From positions 1-28,701 of the forward strand of contig JBNKVM010000048.1 in the NCBI GenBank assembly GCA_050299175.1: a DNA stretch of 28,701 bases. Reading direction: 5' to 3'. The notes under the pieces were generated by a model. That model ran no database searches, was not told where the DNA came from, and saw only the letters and a program-made list of their open reading frames with translations. Positions within the stretch are counted from its first letter, which is position 1, and the number at the start of each line of letters is the position of its first letter. Shown one piece after another: positions 24,967 to 28,701 of this stretch. A program made the position numbers and the translations under genes. The stretch comes from JAPHTQ01 sp050299175. Lineage in GTDB: Bacteria > Pseudomonadota > Gammaproteobacteria > Thiohalomonadales > Thiohalomonadaceae.

Positions 24967-25339
24967 CAATAGAAGGTATCTGACTGTAATGCTTAAAAAT
25001 ATTGTATCCGCGTTTCCATAGGGATTAGGGCGGAGGCTGAGGGGATAACTTCGGCGAGTCCGTCGCATTGCGTGGTGACGGCGACACCCGGGCGGTGGGA
25101 GCTGCGTTGGAAAAACAGCAGCACGACCGGCATGAACAGCACACCGGATGGACTGGGCAGGCGATACCGGAGCTGTGTACCTGTATTAGGGGCTGTCGGT
25201 GTGAAGATGTGAAGCAATTCAGCAGCGGAGCAGGGGGGTATTATTAAAACCAGGCATTCAACATGCGCAGAGTTCTCTCTCAGTGAGAATTGAATAATTC
25301 CCACTGAATTCCGCGCGGATGGATGACTACCCTGTATGC
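24967..25339. other. Intergenic region between porin and TonB receptor genes
   Basis: No gene is recognised. GC content is uneven: a GC-rich middle (about 25030-25200) lies between AT-rich ends. A minus-strand ORF (24993-25304) shows no motif I recognise and could be a remnant. The inverted repeat near the receptor gene's end is listed separately. Confidence 0.45.
25281..25306 (-). repeat. Inverted repeat beyond the TonB receptor stop
   Basis: Arms CAGTGAGAATT (25281-25291) and AATTCCCACTG (25296-25306) pair with one mismatch around a 4-base loop. It lies about 35 bases beyond the stop codon of the - strand receptor gene. There is no T run on the - strand, so it may be a processing or protective hairpin more than an intrinsic terminator. 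Confidence 0.45.
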
Positions 25340-27454
25340 CTAATAATAGACTCTGGCGCTGACATAAAAACTTCTTCCCTCTTCCAGAAAACGGCTGGGG
25401 TTCGCCCCTCTCACGTCGGGGTAATAATTTTTGGTATCGAACAAATTGTAAATGGAAAACGAAATATCCGTATCCGGAAAAGTGGAAGAACTTAGCCGTT
25501 GCGCCAGCAGTGTCAAATTGACGGATTTATATTCCGGAATGGTGATGGTGATCGGATTGAGATTGGCATCCAGGGCGTTGCCTTTGATCGAGTCGGTGTA
25601 TTTACCCTGCAGGCTCAAGGATAGATTATCCGAAAAGTCGTAGATAACGCCAAAGCCAAATTTATTCTTCGCGATTTCCTTGAACTCAGAGTCATCCGGA
25701 TCGCGTTCATAGTTGTACCAGACGTTTCCCCGCAAACTCGCGTAGCGCCATTTCATCAGGGCTTCCACTCCCTCCACCTTTTTGGAGCCGCTGTTAACCA
25801 GAGTGTCCTCTATGGTGGGCGCTTCTTCAATAATCTTTGAAGCGTGATTCTGAAAATATGCCACTTGGCCGGAAAGGTTATGCATTGGGTTAAAGTGAAG
25901 CGATAACTCCCTGGATTTCATTCTGGCCGGAACCAGATCGGGGTTTTCAGTGAATTCGAACATGGTGGGTTCACGGAATGCCTCACCGTAAAGGGCTTTT
26001 ATCGCCCAGCCTTCAGCCAATTGATAGTACACGCCACTTCTTATATTGGTTATATCGCCATAGATATTGTGATGGTCATATCGACCACCCAGGGTCAGCT
26101 GCAGTTTGTTATCAAGAAAAGAGTGTTGATCCTGGATGTAAACGTAATATTTGTCTTGATCCAGATAGGGCGTCAGATTGGAAAAATAGCCCGTGGGCGG
26201 AAATAGATATCGGCCCACTTGAGGACTCCCCAATGTGGTGTCGCTGGTGCTCAAACCGGTAAAAGCGGGTTCGCCAATATATACGCTGTAATAACCAAAC
26301 CCCACAATCAGATAGTTGGGGATGCTCTTGGGGGTAATGTCGAACTGGGTGTTTATTGTGTATGACTTGTTGTCTTCGATATTAAATGCAGCAAGAAACG
26401 GAGGATTATCACCTTCATCTTCACGGCTTTGAAAACGGATATAATCATCCTCGTCTTCCCGGTAGGCATCGATCGTCAATTTGACCGGATAAGAATCGAA
26501 CTCGTTTTCAAATTTAAAATAAGTCAGTATTTGCTCGGAGTTATAATTGAAGTTGGTGTAGGAGATTTCAGGATTCTCGATTCCGCCGCCGTCCTCATCC
26601 CGCAAAAAGTAGATACCGGCATTGATGTTGGCGGTGGTATCGATTGTATAAATGAAGTCGATATTGAAATTATAGGCCCGGTTGTCGTCTCTATAGGGAT
26701 TGCCACTGTCGAGCATCTCGTTTCTAAGCTCGATATTGTCTTCTGTATATTCCGCTGTTCTTATGAAATCAGTGAAATCCGGCCCCTCCTGATTGAAGAC
26801 GGTTCCGCTTAGAGTGATCCCCAGATTCTTGCTTTGACTGATGGTATTGAAACTGACTTGTTTGCTGTCAAATGCCTCATCCACGCTGCCCAGGGAGGTT
26901 GCTATATCCGAACCGGGTTCAGAGTTGCCGCTGTTCTTAGTAATGATATTGATTACGCCGGTAAACGCATCGGCGCCATATAAAGCCGACGCGGGTCCCT
27001 GGACGATTTCGATCTGCTTTACGTTGTTCAGAGTATATTGAGATGCAATATACGCTTCCCCGGACCACAACTTATTCATCGGGCGGCCATCGATGAGAAT
27101 CTTTGTCTGCGCCCAGTTTTCCGCAAAGCCCCTTTGCCCCCCCTGTAGACTGGAGTGCGCATTCGCGTATTCGATACCTGGCAGATTATGCAAAACATCT
27201 TTCAGGTCACGGTAACCGTATTGCTTGATGTCATCTTCTGTAATGACATAGATGGTGGCAGGAGCTTCACCCTGTTTCTGTATTCGTTTGGATGCGGTGA
27301 AAACTCTGATCTGACCCAGTTCCTCGAGCGAATACTCAAGCAGTTGAGCTATCTCCTCAGCCTGGACGACCTGCGTTGACAGGCTAAGGCCACTGCCGAG
27401 CATGCCAAGTGACAGTACCAGGATGGCCGATACACCCTTATTGAGATCTGGCAT
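25340..27454 (-). CDS. TonB-dependent outer-membrane receptor
   Basis: A 704-residue receptor with signal peptide (MPDLNKGVSAILVLSLGMLGSG...VVQA-EE). The plug domain is clear: SKRIQKQGEAPATIYVITEDDIKQYGYRDLKDVLHNLPGIE region (about 55-95), then ILIDGRPMN, and IEIVQGPASALYGADAFTGVINIITK (about 150-172). The rest is a 22-strand-type barrel ending in VYY. The early LEYSLEELGQI stretch may serve as TonB box. The ATG at 27454 is preceded by GGGAG at about nine bases. Plugs of this style occur in receptors for vitamin B12-, siderophore- or catecholate-type ligands; ligand is unresolved. The gene is noticeably poorer in GC than the operons to the left, suggesting separate acquisition. No TonB, ExbB or ABC uptake gene is adjacent. 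Confidence 0.95.
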   Translation of the reverse strand: MPDLNKGVSAILVLSLGMLGSGLSLSTQVVQAEEIAQLLEYSLEELGQIRVFTASKRIQKQGEAPATIYVITEDDIKQYGYRDLKDVLHNLPGIEYANAHSSLQGGQRGFAENWAQTKILIDGRPMNKLWSGEAYIASQYTLNNVKQIEIVQGPASALYGADAFTGVINIITKNSGNSEPGSDIATSLGSVDEAFDSKQVSFNTISQSKNLGITLSGTVFNQEGPDFTDFIRTAEYTEDNIELRNEMLDSGNPYRDDNRAYNFNIDFIYTIDTTANINAGIYFLRDEDGGGIENPEISYTNFNYNSEQILTYFKFENEFDSYPVKLTIDAYREDEDDYIRFQSREDEGDNPPFLAAFNIEDNKSYTINTQFDITPKSIPNYLIVGFGYYSVYIGEPAFTGLSTSDTTLGSPQVGRYLFPPTGYFSNLTPYLDQDKYYVYIQDQHSFLDNKLQLTLGGRYDHHNIYGDITNIRSGVYYQLAEGWAIKALYGEAFREPTMFEFTENPDLVPARMKSRELSLHFNPMHNLSGQVAYFQNHASKIIEEAPTIEDTLVNSGSKKVEGVEALMKWRYASLRGNVWYNYERDPDDSEFKEIAKNKFGFGVIYDFSDNLSLSLQGKYTDSIKGNALDANLNPITITIPEYKSVNLTLLAQRLSSSTFPDTDISFSIYNLFDTKNYYPDVRGANPSRFLEEGRSFYVSARVYY

Positions 27455-27496
27455 ATGAAGTACTCCCGTGCTTGAGATTCCTACTAGGAACCTGCT

Positions 27497-27706
27497 TTAT
27501 TCTCGTTCACTAATGCCAGTTTCCTTGCCAGCCTTTGCGTCGGTAGAAAATTCCAGAGCCATCATATTGTACGGCCGCGTCAATCTCCCCACATAAACCA
27601 CTGATACCGGCACAATGGGATTCTGGATCACATTTTCAGATGTTACAAGGGGTACGCCGCACAACCCACAAAATCCACAAATTCCCGTATCCTGGAATCT
27701 CTTCAT
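27497..27706 (-). pseudogene. Possible remnant of a GFA-domain protein
   Basis: The 69-codon frame reads with ICGFCGLCGVPLV followed by VPVSVVYVGRL and ALEFSTDAK. This resembles the C-terminal half of glutathione-dependent formaldehyde-activating (GFA) domain proteins, which have FCxxCGxPL, then a VxxGxLD segment and a (H/E)F..K segment. The expected N-terminal CxCG and CHCxxC half is missing in this frame, which hits a stop about 36 bases upstream of the Met. A neighbouring frame has a CKC (HRCKCDI) that could be the shifted upstream part. The call rests on motif resemblance only. Confidence 0.3.
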
Positions 27707-28409
27707 ACAACCATGGGGGTATGTCGCATTTACAACGATGGGAGAAGATTAAGGGCGACCGGTTTCGATGATACTGCCCACAATAGGCTATGGCAGTGCA
27801 AATGCCGCAACGGAATTCACTTCTTGATTCTTTCAATTTATCGCAAATTCGCATCATGTTTGGTGTTCGACAAAACGGATGCTGGTTATCCTCTTCAGCA
27901 AAGCCAGGATAAAGAGGAGGGGAGATGCGTCATCCACGAACAAGCCAACGTGAGAGCAGAGTCGGGGCGCCAGTCTGTAACGAGTGGTCATAGCCTAGTC
28001 TCGATAAATAGCGATATCCGGTACTCTGTGTTTAAGAAAATGGAGATCGCTCGGCAGTAGATTCAATGTCGCAGCTTTTCAGTCTTGGTGTTCCAGAGAA
28101 GCGTACCTCGACCCGGTGCTGAACACATGAATGGCCACGCAGGCCGATGATCCGGTTATTAGCTTTAGAGCACCTTATCGCAGTGCGAAGCATCCAACCA
28201 CATCCATGATCTGTTTGCCCATCGCATAATGGGCTGCCATGTCGAAAATATGCCTGGACCTGGTCTGTCTTTGGAGCGACCTAACAGACCACGGCAAGTG
28301 AGCGGTACCCGTATAACAGCTTCTCGAAATCATCAGGCGTAGGGCAACGACTTAAGGACCATGTCAAAGTTCACATAGGTCATAGATAGGCAGCTTCGGG
28401 GTAAGCAGA

Positions 28410-28427
28410 CGCATTTATGTAAATGCG
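28410..28427. repeat. 18-base palindrome
   Basis: CGCATTTATGTAAATGCG has perfect 8-base arms around a 2-base centre. It has the form of a dimeric repressor operator. No T run follows. No gene start is recognisable within a few hundred bases, so its target may lie beyond the window or be lost. Confidence 0.5.
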
Positions 28428-28660
28428 ATAGAGGACTGCAGAAAGCCGTCGTCAAAGAGCGCTCCGAAGGGAAAATAGTACATTAATATGTAACATATAA
28501 AGTTAATTATTACATATAGTAAAGCAATTATCATAAAGTAATACATAAAATATATTCAATCCTCGGAATCGCACGCTTGGTTATTCGCTTTTTTCGAGGT
28601 ATTACCACCGGCGACGATCTGTTCAGTCGACTGAGCACTGGTATCGCTTTGGTCAAGGGG

Positions 28661-28701
28661 GTTCTACCCCGATTTTGCGGACACTTCAAAGAAGCCTGAT
28701 A
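28661..28701 (+). mobile_element. Possible left end of an IS3-family insertion sequence, cut by window
   Basis: The last 41 bases contain CCCCGATTTTGCGGACAC followed by a purine-rich AAAGAAGCCTGATA. This resembles the terminal repeat of several IS3-family elements (a C-run, ATTTT, then GGACAC), and the last bases look like the leader before an orfA start codon. No transposase codons are inside the window. The call is from memory of such ends and needs the flanking sequence. Confidence 0.35.

Larger units (their letters stand above)
27455..28701. other. 1.2-kb stretch with no intact gene
   Basis: No intact gene is convincing. The stretch holds a possible GFA-like remnant next to the receptor gene, an 18-base palindrome at 28410-28427, a very AT-rich block at about 28480-28560 and an IS3-like end at the right edge. 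A + strand ORF at 27713-28060 has no recognisable domain and an odd composition. The mix of remnants and an IS end looks like a decayed insertion region. Confidence 0.5.

Noticed and set aside
26429..26812. + strand ORF of 127 codons inside the TonB receptor gene
   Set aside because: Antisense shadow of a clearly recognisable receptor.
27713..28060. + strand ORF of 115 codons
   Set aside because: No domain, no ribosome site that stands out, and composition typical of non-coding sequence; it runs antisense to the possible GFA remnant region.

Overview
The window reads as chromosomal DNA from a gammaproteobacterium. The evidence is outer-membrane proteins (a TonB-dependent receptor and an OprO/P-type porin), several NtrC-type sigma-54 activators, SCO-type copper chaperones and a c-type cytochrome. 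An environmental, possibly sulfur-oxidising or symbiotic lineage is a guess from the gene mix. No rRNA, tRNA or CRISPR array is visible. The left edge cuts a gene, and the right edge seems to run into the end of an insertion sequence.

Region 1 (1-8402, + strand) is a copper/redox cluster. It holds the C-terminal part of a very large multicopper-oxidase-like protein, a strong terminator, a secreted YncE-type beta-propeller protein, two different SCO1/SenC proteins, and a cytochrome c domain fused to a periplasmic amino-acid-type binding protein. All products appear to be exported.

Region 2 (8487-13569) is regulatory. A NarL/LuxR-type response regulator with an arginine-rich tail lies on the - strand. 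A long AT-rich gap follows, then a complete orphan NtrC-type activator. After that comes a degenerate NtrC relative that has lost the GAFTGA loop, key receiver residues and the DNA-binding domain.

Region 3 (13735-24966) looks like one signalling unit with its targets. A membrane histidine kinase and an NtrC-type regulator (GAFTDA variant) form a two-gene operon. To the left, divergently, lies a secreted Ig/PKD-like protein gene with a plausible -24/-12 promoter. To the right, a near-consensus sigma-54 promoter (GG 19526-19527, GC 19538-19539) preceded by helically phased repeats drives a tight four-gene operon. This encodes a receiver-P-loop NTPase fusion of unrecognised family, an ABC half-transporter with an altered Q-loop and signature, an exported alpha/beta hydrolase and an OprO/P-type porin. 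This kinase-activator-promoter-operon unit is the best candidate here for an undescribed system. Its substrate cannot be read from the sequence.

Region 4 (24967-28701) holds a TonB-dependent receptor on the - strand with visibly lower GC, then about 1.2 kb of mostly decayed or non-coding DNA. That stretch contains a possible GFA-domain remnant, an 18-base palindrome, a very AT-rich block, and at the right edge a sequence resembling the end of an IS3-family element.
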